Origin: Paragonimus westermani
Lineage: Eukaryota; Platyhelminthes; Trematoda; Plagiorchiida; Troglotrematidae
NCBI GenBank assembly: GCA_008508345.1
Contig: QNGE01003072.1
Location: 1 to 64,000 of the forward strand
Direction: 5' to 3'
DNA: 64,000 nt
Positions 1-9,772 of the stretch are shown in pieces. The translations under genes and the position numbers were made by a program. The stretch's first letter is position 1. Every line of letters begins with the position of its first letter. The notes under the pieces were generated by a model that was given only the letters and a program-made list of their open reading frames with translations, made no database searches and had not been told where the DNA came from.

Positions 1-66
1 CACCATACCGCGGGCAGGCCAGTGAAATCTCCAGGCCGCTACGACAGCCTATAAACGGCCAAACCA

Positions 67-501
67 ATGCGCAACCTAAGTGTACGCTACTCAGACTCAT
101 CCAGTTTTGGAGGACATGCGGCAGGATATATTGATCACTCACTCCTCCTAACTACTGTTCGATTACACCTGTATAGTCTATACACATTTTCCCAGTTTGA
201 ACACCGCACGTTCATACATTGTCACCTGCGCATGTCTGATGTGTCAATCCTGGAAAGTCTCCGACGTGCATTCACGGGGAGTTTGTTGGGCTATCAATCT
301 TATCTGAGCTATACAGAACGCTGCCGGACTCTTGCACTCGATCCTGTTTGGTTACGGCGACTCAAGCTTAACCTTGCACCCATGTATACTCTGGTCTATG
401 GCAATAAATTCACCGTCGACTTCGCGATTCGCTTACGACATAGATGTAAGTATAACCTCAGTATGGAGGAGTTCACTTGGCAGCTTTTAAATCCCGGATA
501 A
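67..501 (+). mobile_element. CR1-like non-LTR retrotransposon, 3' end of the RT ORF (fragment)
   Basis: A 144-codon open frame ends in a stop at 501. Its second half has the pattern of the post-reverse-transcriptase region of CR1/jockey-type elements: LESLRRAFT, then LSYTERC, then VWLRRLKLNL with a following MYTLVYG, which corresponds to the usual RRFT...YxERL...LRRLxxDLxxxYKI-G series. The catalytic RT motifs are not present, so this is only the C-terminal tail. The frame probably continues from beyond the left edge of the window; bases 1-66 contain a stop in this frame. The first 70 residues are less typical and may be decayed. This is a relic, not a host gene. Assignment to CR1 rather than another jockey-clade family is tentative. 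Confidence 0.6.
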
Positions 502-1933
502 ACTGCGTTTAAGTTTTTTTCCTAATAAAATATTTCCACATTTGATAGAAAAATTCCCGTGTGAATTTATTGCCAGTACAAATATACATAAATTCGAACG
601 AAGCTTAGAAAGTTTCTTAACAATAACGAACGTCATGTCCATTTTAAGCCCTTGCCTGTCTGGGGACGGTATCTCTGAAAACGGACCTGATAAAATCTGT
701 TTTCATGTTGCTTTCACTCTCCATCGAACCCATATACATATTTTCTCATTACCATACAACTCACCTGTACACAGTCGTGTCCAATAAGAACATTTGTATC
801 CTTGTCTTCAAACGAATCGACCAATGTGATACTAACTACTCGACACTGGAAATACCACAAAGCATCTGATAGCCGGTGAGAGAGTTTTAACGTATCCATC
901 CACAGGATCGAAAATCGGGTCATCCACAAATCAAGAACGTCTTGGATCTGCATCCCACATACTGAACTTAACGGTGGGCAAATGCTTGTCTCCTTGTTTT
1001 CTTCAACGTGTTAAGAGTGCACAAATGAACTTCCGCACTACCTGTTTCTCAATCCTGTGTTCATGTCTGCGTCTCACACCTGTGCGAAAGTTATATTTTC
1101 GGTTAACTCACCTAAAGACCCGGTCTCTGTCCAAAGTCTTCATTTGTCCCACCTAGAAACGGAAATTATGCGAATGATATGAAGTTCTTTGGAGGAATGC
1201 CAAATACGACACGCTGCTGTATCCAACACTGGCCTTCAGAATTTTGGTCGTCGATCATTAAATTTGTTTAACCTCATAAAAAATCTTAACTCGAAGACCC
1301 ACGGACTTAATTTGCGGAAGGTATTTCTCGTGTAAATTCGTCCATCACATAAAGGCTACGTTCGATGGGTAAAATTATTTTTGTCGTATTTTTATGATTT
1401 CAAAAGATTCCTCTTCTATTGAAGATCTTTCCAGTCCGGAACTAAAGCGCGGTGGATGTATGCAGCAGAAGTTTGCACACCTAATTTTACCCAATTACAG
1501 CACATTGTTCTGAACAATTACTGCCCTGTTTAGAGTCTTTGAATCTTGAATGTAAGAGTCCACCTAGTGTTTATCCCAGATAAAGATTCACCCGATATAA
1601 AGAATTCCACTATTCTCCCCGCACCAGGCGCCCATAATCTTGGTGATATCTCTGAGATTCAATGTTCTCCAATCGGTAAATTTCAAAATTTCTCATGATT
1701 CACCAGAGCATGTGTATATTTCACCATTCTTCAACATTTCAACCGAGACGACATCTTCTGCAGATGTGAGGGACGGTCAATCCACGAATTTCCTCGATTC
1801 CCATCTAGGTCACCAAAATTCCAATTTCGGTTCACAAAATGTCGTAGTACTGAATGTGATATGCGAGGAGGATGAAAAATATGCGCATTCTTTCAGGTAA
1901 GAAGTTGTAACTTAGGATACAATAGTGATGTGT
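502..1933. other. Unassigned AT-rich DNA
   Basis: I recognise no exon, repeat family or RNA gene here. The short open frames (for example 542-787 and 1640-1900) have no recognisable motif, no convincing splice context, and lengths expected by chance. Confidence 0.5.
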
Positions 1934-2164
1934 CATAACATATGGAAGTGTATAATTATACTGCCGCTATTAATACCCAAGTAGCAAAACGTCGCGGGGC
2001 CCGCAGTGGCCCTCGCGGGGCCCATGCGGGGCCCCAGTCTCACTGCCCGCCTTTGGCCCGCCTCTGGCTCGCCATGGCCCGCGAGGGGCCCGTGCGGGCC
2101 CCGCAACGTTTTGCTACTTGGGTATTAATAGCGGCAGTATAATTATACACTTCCATATGTTATG
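1934..2164. repeat. 231-bp near-complete palindrome (foldback structure)
   Basis: The outer 59 bases (1934-1992) are a perfect reverse complement of 2106-2164. After one mismatch another 12 bases match, and the GC-rich core continues to pair imperfectly. The outer arms are AT-rich (CATAACATATGGAAGTGTAT at the left end). The core, about 1990-2105, is extremely GC-rich with repeated GGGGCCC words, in sharp contrast to its surroundings. The structure is best explained as a short transposon inserted in the centre of a pre-existing palindrome (see the 1976-2122 entry). A 66-codon open frame across it is an artefact of the palindrome. Confidence 0.95.
1976..2122. mobile_element. Short GC-rich terminal-inverted-repeat element (MITE-like)
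   Basis: The element begins CCCAAGTAGCAAAACGT and ends with the reverse complement of that sequence. It is flanked on both sides by TATTAATA (1968-1975 and 2123-2130), which reads as an 8-bp direct repeat but is also self-complementary. A TA duplication is therefore equally possible. It has no coding capacity, so if mobile it was non-autonomous. Related, diverged ends occur at 8514 and 9026 inside a retrotransposon, which supports treating CCCAAGTAGC as the true terminus. The superfamily is undetermined: TA would suggest Tc1/mariner-like, 8 bp would suggest hAT- or P-like. Confidence 0.6.
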
Positions 2165-3001
2165 TTACGCGCTTCAGGCTTACTACCGCCGCCCATGAAG
2201 AATTTCCCAAAATATCCGTAAACATGGAAAGTTTATTGGATAGTTTACACAAGTTCATCGGAAACATGCGGTTCGTTATGCAAGTGTTCAGAAAATTTCG
2301 TCATCGACGTTGGAGCTACTGCACCACACTTCGATGAACACTGTGGAAACCTGCAGAGAAATGCATGTGTGATGTGTAGTGAACGAAATTGAACAATATT
2401 AACACCGGGTTTACGGGGATCTTTGAAATTCGATATCTCCGTAAATAATCGAGATAGAGCAAATATGAAGCATAACAATCTTACAGTATTCCTCCTGGGC
2501 ATTGCAATAATACTACGAACATTTGCCTGTTCACACTGGGTAGCCTCAATATAACCTCAAGAACTTGTGCAATATTCGAACATGCACCGTAGGAATACAA
2601 GTTTTTTAGAAATTTTTGAAATGCAACTACTCCGTTTTTAGTTCACATAGAACGATAAATAAAGGACCTTTAGAAAGCACGCACCGTGAATGAAATATGA
2701 GAATTAAGAACGGAGGATAACTTTTCATGTACTTCTGTAGAACAGCATAACCGTCCAACGAACACAAACCTTACCTCAGCGAGCTCCGAAAATTAGCAAA
2801 TAAAGATGTCTGACTTTACGATGTAATTTGACCAAACGTCACTTATTTTGATGAAAAGATGAATGCGGATTTCGAGGTGTTGTTCATTGAAATTTACTTT
2901 TAGAAGAATTCTATCATGGGATGCTTGTTTCGATGATTTTTCTCATGGCCCAACGAAACCCGCAGGAAACCGTTCAGTCGCGGTGGGCCATGTGTTACAT
3001 G

Positions 3002-3069
<68 letters not shown>

Positions 3070-5429
3070 TTGCAACAGCTTTGTTGTCGTCGGCCTCAGT
3101 TTTAACTACGCAGTGACACTTTTGTCTATCCATGTCTGAAAGTGGAAAGGTTTTTGCTAGTTTCGGGCAACATCTTTCACGTCAGCAGAGTAATAGATTA
3201 CAAGCATGTCTTATTGGTTCATGTTTATTGGCGTTTTGTCAAACGTGTGCAAAAGCGGAATAACAATAATAACGTCAGAAAGGAATAGACGGTATACACG
3301 ATCGTTGACTTCGTTTATCTGAAAGATGAACAACATTAACGATGAGATGTGTTGGAACTGATTCAACAGAATAAAACCCTGTCATTTATCACTATCAACA
3401 ATCGATCGGCAATGAAAAGCCAAGTTTCAGCGCGTGGACTTCGTGTATTATTACAGACCCTGGAAAATAGAGAGTACAGAGAGACACTTCAAGCTAGCGA
3501 GGTATGGAGCGAGTTGTGTTTTTAGCCCCGGGCAGGATGTTACAAAATGGGCAGCTTGACTAAAACAAAAGTAGGTACAAAGCCAAAATCATGGGAAATG
3601 TACACATGGATGCGACTATCAAAATATCATTTATTATAGTCGCTACAGATGCCCTGCACCCAAAAGTCAGCATTAACCTCGAAACGTTTACAAGAAAGAG
3701 TTGGTTGGTTAGCATCAACGTTATTAATGTCCACAATAAGGTTGAGCAGTTTGTGTGCAATGATTACGCTATTGAGACTATCGTTTGAAAGAAATGAACC
3801 TCTAAGTAGCAACTTCCGTTTTTTGCATACATTGTTGTGATCTTCAACATGCAGTGACCGATCAGCCGTAATAACTTTGGCCATAGTACACCCTTCTTCC
3901 CAACTGCGGTATAACTAAACTATCAAATTGAGCATAGTGTCCACCACATATTGATTTTAAAGAGCAACCACGGGCTGTACTCATCAAAAAACGAACATCA
4001 GTTGGTATAGATCTCGCCAGAGAATTGATTATTCGTAAGAGTGCTGTAACTGTTCTTCTGGGAATCTCATATTCTGAGACCCACTCTTTCAAACCTTCTA
4101 TCACTTTCGAAACTGCTCCACATTCCGCTGCAGTTGACCAACTGCTAATACCTGCGTTACTGAGAACAACGTAATCTGAAGGGAGAAAATAGCGCATGAA
4201 AAAACACTTACTTATCCTCTGTATTGTTTTAAGAATACCATCTTCAGATAAATCAGTGGAGTCCACTGTTAACAGGCATCGCCGCTTCCAACGATTGACA
4301 GTCCTCTTTGATGGCAGTTGTATTAAATTATTTAAAATCGTTCACTTCGGCACATTCTCCACTTTCTGCAATAAACGATAGGAAGGTATTTGTGAAGTAC
4401 AGTTGAATAAACTGTCGTACAAAACCATCAGCTTAAGAACGCTCGATCAAGTTGTTTAAGAATCACAATAGTGTACCGAACGCAGCCCACGCACACCATA
4501 CTGGCTCACTAAGACATAAACCAGCTATATAGAGAACATTTCCAAAGATACAGCATACACAATTATGTTTTATTATGCATGCTCACCTCTTTTCCTTCAC
4601 ACAATTTTGTGTAGTGTTAATAGATTATCGCTCAAGAAATCACGTCCCAAAAACGGTGAACGCACAAACCCCAACTTATCTCGGTAAAAATGCATCGAGG
4701 CTTACCAACAACCGCAGTACGTATTGATCAGTAGCAGTCTGCTTTGAGATATTTACCCACCCATGATTGAATGCGTCATTCGGCTCCGGCCACAACTACG
4801 CTTTTTGCCCCAATGGATGCAAACAATCGATAAACCCATGCATATCGATCACCCTCACCACACTGCGACTTCGTACCTGGCGCAATGAGATGAAAACACC
4901 TTGATACATCATCTAAGTGACATCGAGCAGCAGCCGTGCGTAGGTGATGACATGCAGTCAATCAAAATTCCCCAGCGTACTGACTCTGATTTCACGCTTT
5001 TTCACGCGTATTTTTCTGCCGATTGTGTTCATAGGGAACACGCATGTCCAAACAGCAAGTCGCAACAATCCGCAGATTGTTCACAGCACATATCTACATA
5101 TACGTATCTTATGTGAACTCAGTGGCTGTCAGGGGGTGAAGAGCTGAACAATCTCATAAGCTTTTTCCGATTATTAGGTTGTAAAAACCTTAGTCAGAAA
5201 TGAGATTATTTTTCGCACAACCACAAAAACAGTTAAACCTAGCCACAACAGTAGTAACAATACATATTATAACGGTTACTCAAAGCTGTTATTGGAATAT
5301 TAACTAAACAAGCGCTTATCGCACATATTATATATATATTATATGAATTTACTCTACCTTCTGGATTACTTAGGCAAACATTGCTTATTATCATGCTTTC
5401 AAACCTCTTTGGGGACGGACTACCCACTT
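2165..5429. other. Unassigned DNA with one microsatellite
   Basis: Apart from the TAA microsatellite at 3004-3066, nothing is recognised. The longest open frame (3862-4266, minus, 134 codons) has no family motif that I can identify and overlaps other short frames. It is left unannotated. Confidence 0.4.
3004..3066. repeat. (TAA)21 microsatellite
   Basis: Twenty-one uninterrupted TAA units, 63 bases. Open frames across it on both strands encode poly-Asn or poly-Ile and are artefacts. Confidence 0.98.
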
Positions 5430-6133
5430 TACAGTGGAACTGTATCTTGACATGGTGTGACTTGCGCATCTCGATGACCTTTCAAGATAAACTGGACAGT
5501 GTGGCCATTACACAGATAGAATCATTTAAAGCAAGCGTACCAATAGGTAGTGGTCTGACAAACCACAATCTTCTGTTCTCCCAGATTAGAGGTTGGAAAA
5601 AGGTTGTCATATCTTTTCGAAATGAGTACCAGTTTCAGTACACTGCTTCCTACCCACTGTCTTGATGCACAGAGTTTCAAGCCAAAGATTGGTTTGAAAC
5701 CCTAATTATTATTTGATTTAAGTGTCGGCCTCCTGAAAGTAGCTGAGCCAACACACAACCATGAATGATCACAACACCAGTGATTCCATAATTTATCAAC
5801 AATCTCTCAGTGTGAACTTGGTCGCCCTATCTGTTGCATACAGCAGGGTAGGTAGGCGAAAACATGCCATCGCTGATCCCTTCTCCACTCTAAACTCCTA
5901 GGTTCCTCACGATACTCACTCTTGTCAACTTTTCCACAGACCCCACAAAGGATATAGCTAATCATATTAACACTACTACGGCAAGTCCCACCCCTAACCA
6001 TCCAACCTCGTTCTTCTTCTATCCCTTCTTTGAAACTAGAATGCAAACTAATATAGGTGCACCCAAAGTCCAAACGTTAAGACAGCTGGATCAACAGGCC
6101 AATTTTGAACAAACAGTATACTTGTTTGACTTC

Positions 6134-6800
6134 GATGTCTGCTGCATTCCGGAAGCTAGAATCAAGGACGGAAGTCAACCCATGGGACTACCCACACCTG
6201 CACTGTCTACCTGATACCGGTTATGTACTTCGAATTACCCCACGACCGCCGCTGCTGGTAAGGCTGAAGTAGGTATGGTCCTCAACATGACGAAAGTGGC
6301 CGCACTGGTAGACTGAGTTTCTGTTAACAATAAATTCGTGACGTTCGCTTGGCAGGTTGTGCTAAGGCCAGCACTAGAAGCAAAATATTCGGAAATCTTT
6401 TTGTTGTGTCCCCTCATGCTCCAATTGACTGCAGTAGAGCCGACGGTAAAGATACCTCTTATTCGGATCGAGTCACTTCCCTTTGGTTGGTACACTGCTT
6501 CGATACAGTCGTTTTGGCCAGAGATATAACTGCCTAGATCGGCCGCCTTGGTTAGGTTGGGTCTGGTTCAGGTGGCAGGTTTTGGATAGCCCCACTTTAC
6601 TCGGATAATGACGGGCGATCGTTGCAAGTGTGCCTAGTATGTGCTACTTTTTACCAACAATAATTCCATACATTGTGCGCAACCTTGTTGAACTTGACGT
6701 TGCCCCTCTCCAAATCAGACCCGACCTCAGAAAGACCATATAGCCGTTAGTTGCATGTGCCGGGGTTCCGCTCAGGGCTGTCGATCTCACCAGAGCACAT
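6134..6800 (+). pseudogene. Apurinic-type endonuclease domain of RTE copy A (broken)
   Basis: DVCCIPEARI at 6134-6163 matches the first conserved block of AP-like retroelement endonucleases (copy B has CCISETRI), with the catalytic Glu retained. Further matching blocks follow in shifting frames: GLPTPALST near 6200, GKAEVGMV near 6255, then SGGRFWIAPLYSDNG near 6570-6620. In an intact element this domain nicks target DNA to prime reverse transcription. Here frameshifts and stops split it beyond function. Confidence 0.7.
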
Positions 6801-7189
6801 ACTTGAATTAAGATGATGCGTTGATACGTCGTCGTTCCTTTCTTGATTTTATGGGACAACGACTCCGCCAGTAACAACGGCTGGCTGTTGGGAAACTGGC
6901 TACTCCATCGGTAAGGCACACTTACTAAACCAGCCTAGAAAACTGGTTCAAAAGCTCTCACCCCAGAGATCCCCATAGTGTCCAGTCAAAGATCTCGCAG
7001 GTCATTCACCAAGCAGGTACTACAGCATGTGATAAGGTGGTTTGTGAGTCGTAAAAACACTTTATCCCGATGAAGACCTTGAAAGTGTTAGAGGCCAGAC
7101 AGAACGTCCCCTCTGGCAATGCACATAACAATTTTAGAAAAGATATCCATAGAAAAATCGAAATTTAGCTGAAACGCTTATCATGAAAC

Positions 7190-8513
7190 TTAGTTTAGAA
7201 AGAAAGTTAAGGAAACAGAAACCCCACTTACTTCACGGAATATCGGTAGACTCTTTTGGCTCATCCTTGCTACGGGTCTCAGACGATCGCCCCGCGGTGA
7301 GGCTATAGGCGATGTAGATGGCACACTGGTTCATAATAAGTCCATAAGGTTAGTGAAGTGAGAGGAACATTTTGAGTCAATCCAGCTAGCCCCCCGAAAA
7401 TGCTTGTAAAATAGCATCCTGGGCAGTGGATTTAACACCACCAACTAAGACTGAGGCCCGCAATTATATCTCGGTTCTCTAACATTATAGTACTGCTGAC
7501 TCAGACGATCTGCCTGCATCTCTCAAAGCAGGTGGGGAAACTCTAGTAGATGCCTTGAAGTAATTGGTTCAACTTGTGTGGACGACGGCAGCCATCCCTC
7601 CCAGTGAGGGTCACCTGACAATAGTTCCAGTATTAAAAAACTATCAGTGGCTTTCGCGAAAATTACAGAAGAATCAGCTTGACCCCATTAATCGCCATGG
7701 GTCTGGCATCCATTCAAGCTAGGGAGGCAAACGTAAGGGATGAACAAGCACGATTCACCCCTGGGTGGAGATTTGTAAGTCATATTTTCACTCTCCATCA
7801 AATTCTGGAGCAGCGCCATGTGTATCACCGACCAAAAATCGCCGTATTTCACGAGTGTGAATTTGCGTTTGATCCAGTGGACCGATCTGCACTTTTAGAG
7901 CCACCTAAAAACAGAGGTGTACCAGCCACCTATGTGAACATACTGTGGGCGCTTTATTTCTATACTTCAGTTCAGGTTAGAGTTTGAGGTGAAGTGTCTG
8001 CTAGTTTTAGCACCAGCAGCGGCGTATGTCAGTGCTGTCTACTCTCACAATTTTTGTTCGAATTTGTCATAGACGGAATAATGGAGAACTGTCTCTGGAA
8101 CTCACGAGATACCGGCGTAGACCCCCTTTCCAGTGGAAGACTGGATGATGTTAATTACGCTGACGGCAAGTCGTTGCTGCTTGACAACTTTCATTAGGCA
8201 AAAGAAATGCCAGAAGCTATTTCGTATTCTCCTAATTACTTCGGAACGTGGCTTGCAGCCTCAAAATACAAGGTAATCCTGCATGGTTTTGTAGATTTTC
8301 TGTTGGATCATAAAATTGTGAAAGTTATTAATCGGTTTACTCACCTAGGAAGCAGCAACCGAGAAGTGGCGACGACGGAGGCCTACAGAATGAAGTAGAA
8401 GTGCATATATTCAAAAATAGTGTAGTATTCGCTGAAGTGAAGCACCTATGGTAACGGACAGGCACCTCCCTGAAGCTCATGGGTCGCGGTCATGAGAAAA
8501 AAGTAAGAACTGT
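7190..8513 (+). pseudogene. Linker and reverse transcriptase of RTE copy A (broken)
   Basis: The linker word ATGPRR is near 7265 and DGTLVHNKS near 7315. Reverse transcriptase blocks then appear in order: AGGETLVDALKELVQ near 7530, VSHIFTLHQILEQRHVY near 7770, motif A as FAFDPVDR near 7865, motif B as SGVCQCC near 8030, and the active-site block at 8156-8167, which reads Tyr-Ala-Asp-Gly instead of Tyr-Ala-Asp-Asp. One catalytic Asp is therefore lost, in addition to stops and frameshifts. Three open pieces (7679-7987, 7994-8197, 8207-8398) carry most of the signal. Confidence 0.8.
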
Positions 8514-9026
8514 CCAACGTAGCACAATGCCTGCCTGGATATGCCCGTATCCTGGGGGTTTCTGCGAGCAGTGTGTAAAATGTTGGAAACAAGTATCCCA
8601 TGAAATCATTATCCCAAAAGTGAAAGTTCATCAGCTTTACCAGGAAATCTGCATTGATGCTTTCAACAAATTTAATGACATTTGCTTAGATGAATTAATA
8701 AATTCGGACATTTTCGACTGGTAACCTGTCGCACTCGCTGAGGTGGGTGTAGAGGGAGTTGCTAGGCTTTACGGTTACTTGAGAGTACGGCAGCGATTAG
8801 CTTGTATTGTGTGGTCCCATGTGCTATTTACGGAGAGTACTTCCTTTTCAACTCAAGTGTTCATGGAGGCAAGGGATTTCAAGCACACGTAAAACTTGTA
8901 TTACTATGACTCATTTTCAAATTTTGTACAAGTTGATGAGGTCATATTCAGTTTACCCATTATGGACTGGCAGATGTCTGTAGTATCATTGGAAAGCGCG
9001 TGCCCCGCAGTACTGTGCTACTTGGG
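8514..9026. mobile_element. 513-bp terminal-inverted-repeat insertion within RTE copy A
   Basis: The left end CCAACGTAGCACAATG and the reverse complement of the right end, CCCAAGTAGCACAGTACTG, are diverged inverted repeats. Both resemble the CCCAAGTAGCAAAACG end of the 1976-2122 element. Joining the flanks (…AGAACTG with TATTACTTGAT…) restores an in-frame RTE reading, VRTV-LLDGNETW, that aligns with VRVVLLYGSETW in copy B. This shows that the segment is an insertion and places its borders to within a few bases. The empty site contains TA at the join, compatible with a TA target duplication that has since mutated. No coding region is recognised inside. Confidence 0.6.
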
Positions 9027-9027
9027 A

Positions 9028-9500
9028 TATTACTTGATGGAAACGAAACTTGGCAGCTCAAGTTGGGGGAAGTGAAGGGTTTTCACATATCTGACCACCG
9101 ATGTCTGCGTTTAGTCGTTGATATCAGGTAGCACTGACGAGTAGATAAAGAACAGAATAATAAGCAGGTGTTTGAACACTGATTGTCCTACGAGTTTATT
9201 TGTTCACCCATAAATTTGCACAAACTTAGTTGGTTAGGCTGAGTGTTAAGAGTACCAGCTAGTCGTCTGCTACACCGATCACTCTTTGCCAACGCTGGAA
9301 CCGACTGGCGCAAGAAACGAAATGGACGGGTGATGGCCGGGCACAGACAAATGAAATCGTTCACAAAAATGTTGGGCTCGCCTCCCAGGCTAAGGATCTC
9401 GTGACTATCGTTGGTGGCTAGGGAATTTAGGTTAGATGGCGGCTAACCGACCTCAGTAGCGCGAATGGTATCGTTGATTGGCCGAGTTGTCTGTGACGGA
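9028..9500 (+). pseudogene. C-terminal region of RTE copy A (broken)
   Basis: GNETWQLKLGEVKGFSHI is at about 9039-9095 and DHRCLRLVVDI at about 9095-9130, followed by LRVPASRLLHRSLFANAG at about 9250-9300 and DWRKKRNGRVMAG. These match the ETWPL...DHRCLR...LRMPASRL series in copy B. Several stops interrupt it. The 3' untranslated part runs on to about 9772. Confidence 0.75.
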
Positions 9501-9772
9501 AGTGCACCTGGTGATGCGGAGCAGCGAAAGCAGTAAAAAAGCTGTCTTGCTGATGATTCATTCCTTTCATTTACAGCTCGGTCTTTTGTTTGCAAGGTTT
9601 AGACACCTTGATGCCGAATAGTTGAACGTAGAAATCGATATGTTTAGTAGTTAGGTTCCTTCCAGTCTCATACGCTCTCTCTTCTTCCTCCCTATGCATG
9701 GTTTTCTTTCTTCTATAGTTATATAGCAGGTAAGAATCAGTGGGAATCACCGACGTATTGCTGTTTACGATG

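Larger units (their letters stand above)
5430..9772 (+). mobile_element. RTE-like non-LTR retrotransposon, near full length, decayed (copy A)
   Basis: The layout runs 5' to 3' as a leader (5430-5800), AP-endonuclease (about 6130-6800), linker (6960-7380), reverse transcriptase (7420-8513), C-terminal region (9028-9500) and 3' untranslated tail. The limits come from comparison with the second copy at 34,640-38,132 on the other strand. Both share the leader word CTTGCGCATCTCGATGACCT, an N-terminal stretch VALSxAYSRVxRR (about 5820), the same domain order, and a 3' end resembling ATCACCGACGTATTGCTGTT followed by GATGA. The reading frame shifts many times and has many stops, so the copy is dead and older than copy B. 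It carries an insertion at 8514-9026. I found no clear target site duplication. Confidence 0.8.

Noticed and set aside
1942..2142. 66-codon open frame across the palindrome
   Set aside because: It is created by the symmetric GC-rich sequence; Ala/Arg/Gly/Pro-rich with no motif, and it lies entirely within the foldback structure.
2900..3139. Open frames on both strands with poly-Ile and poly-Asn
   Set aside because: Direct translation of the TAA microsatellite.
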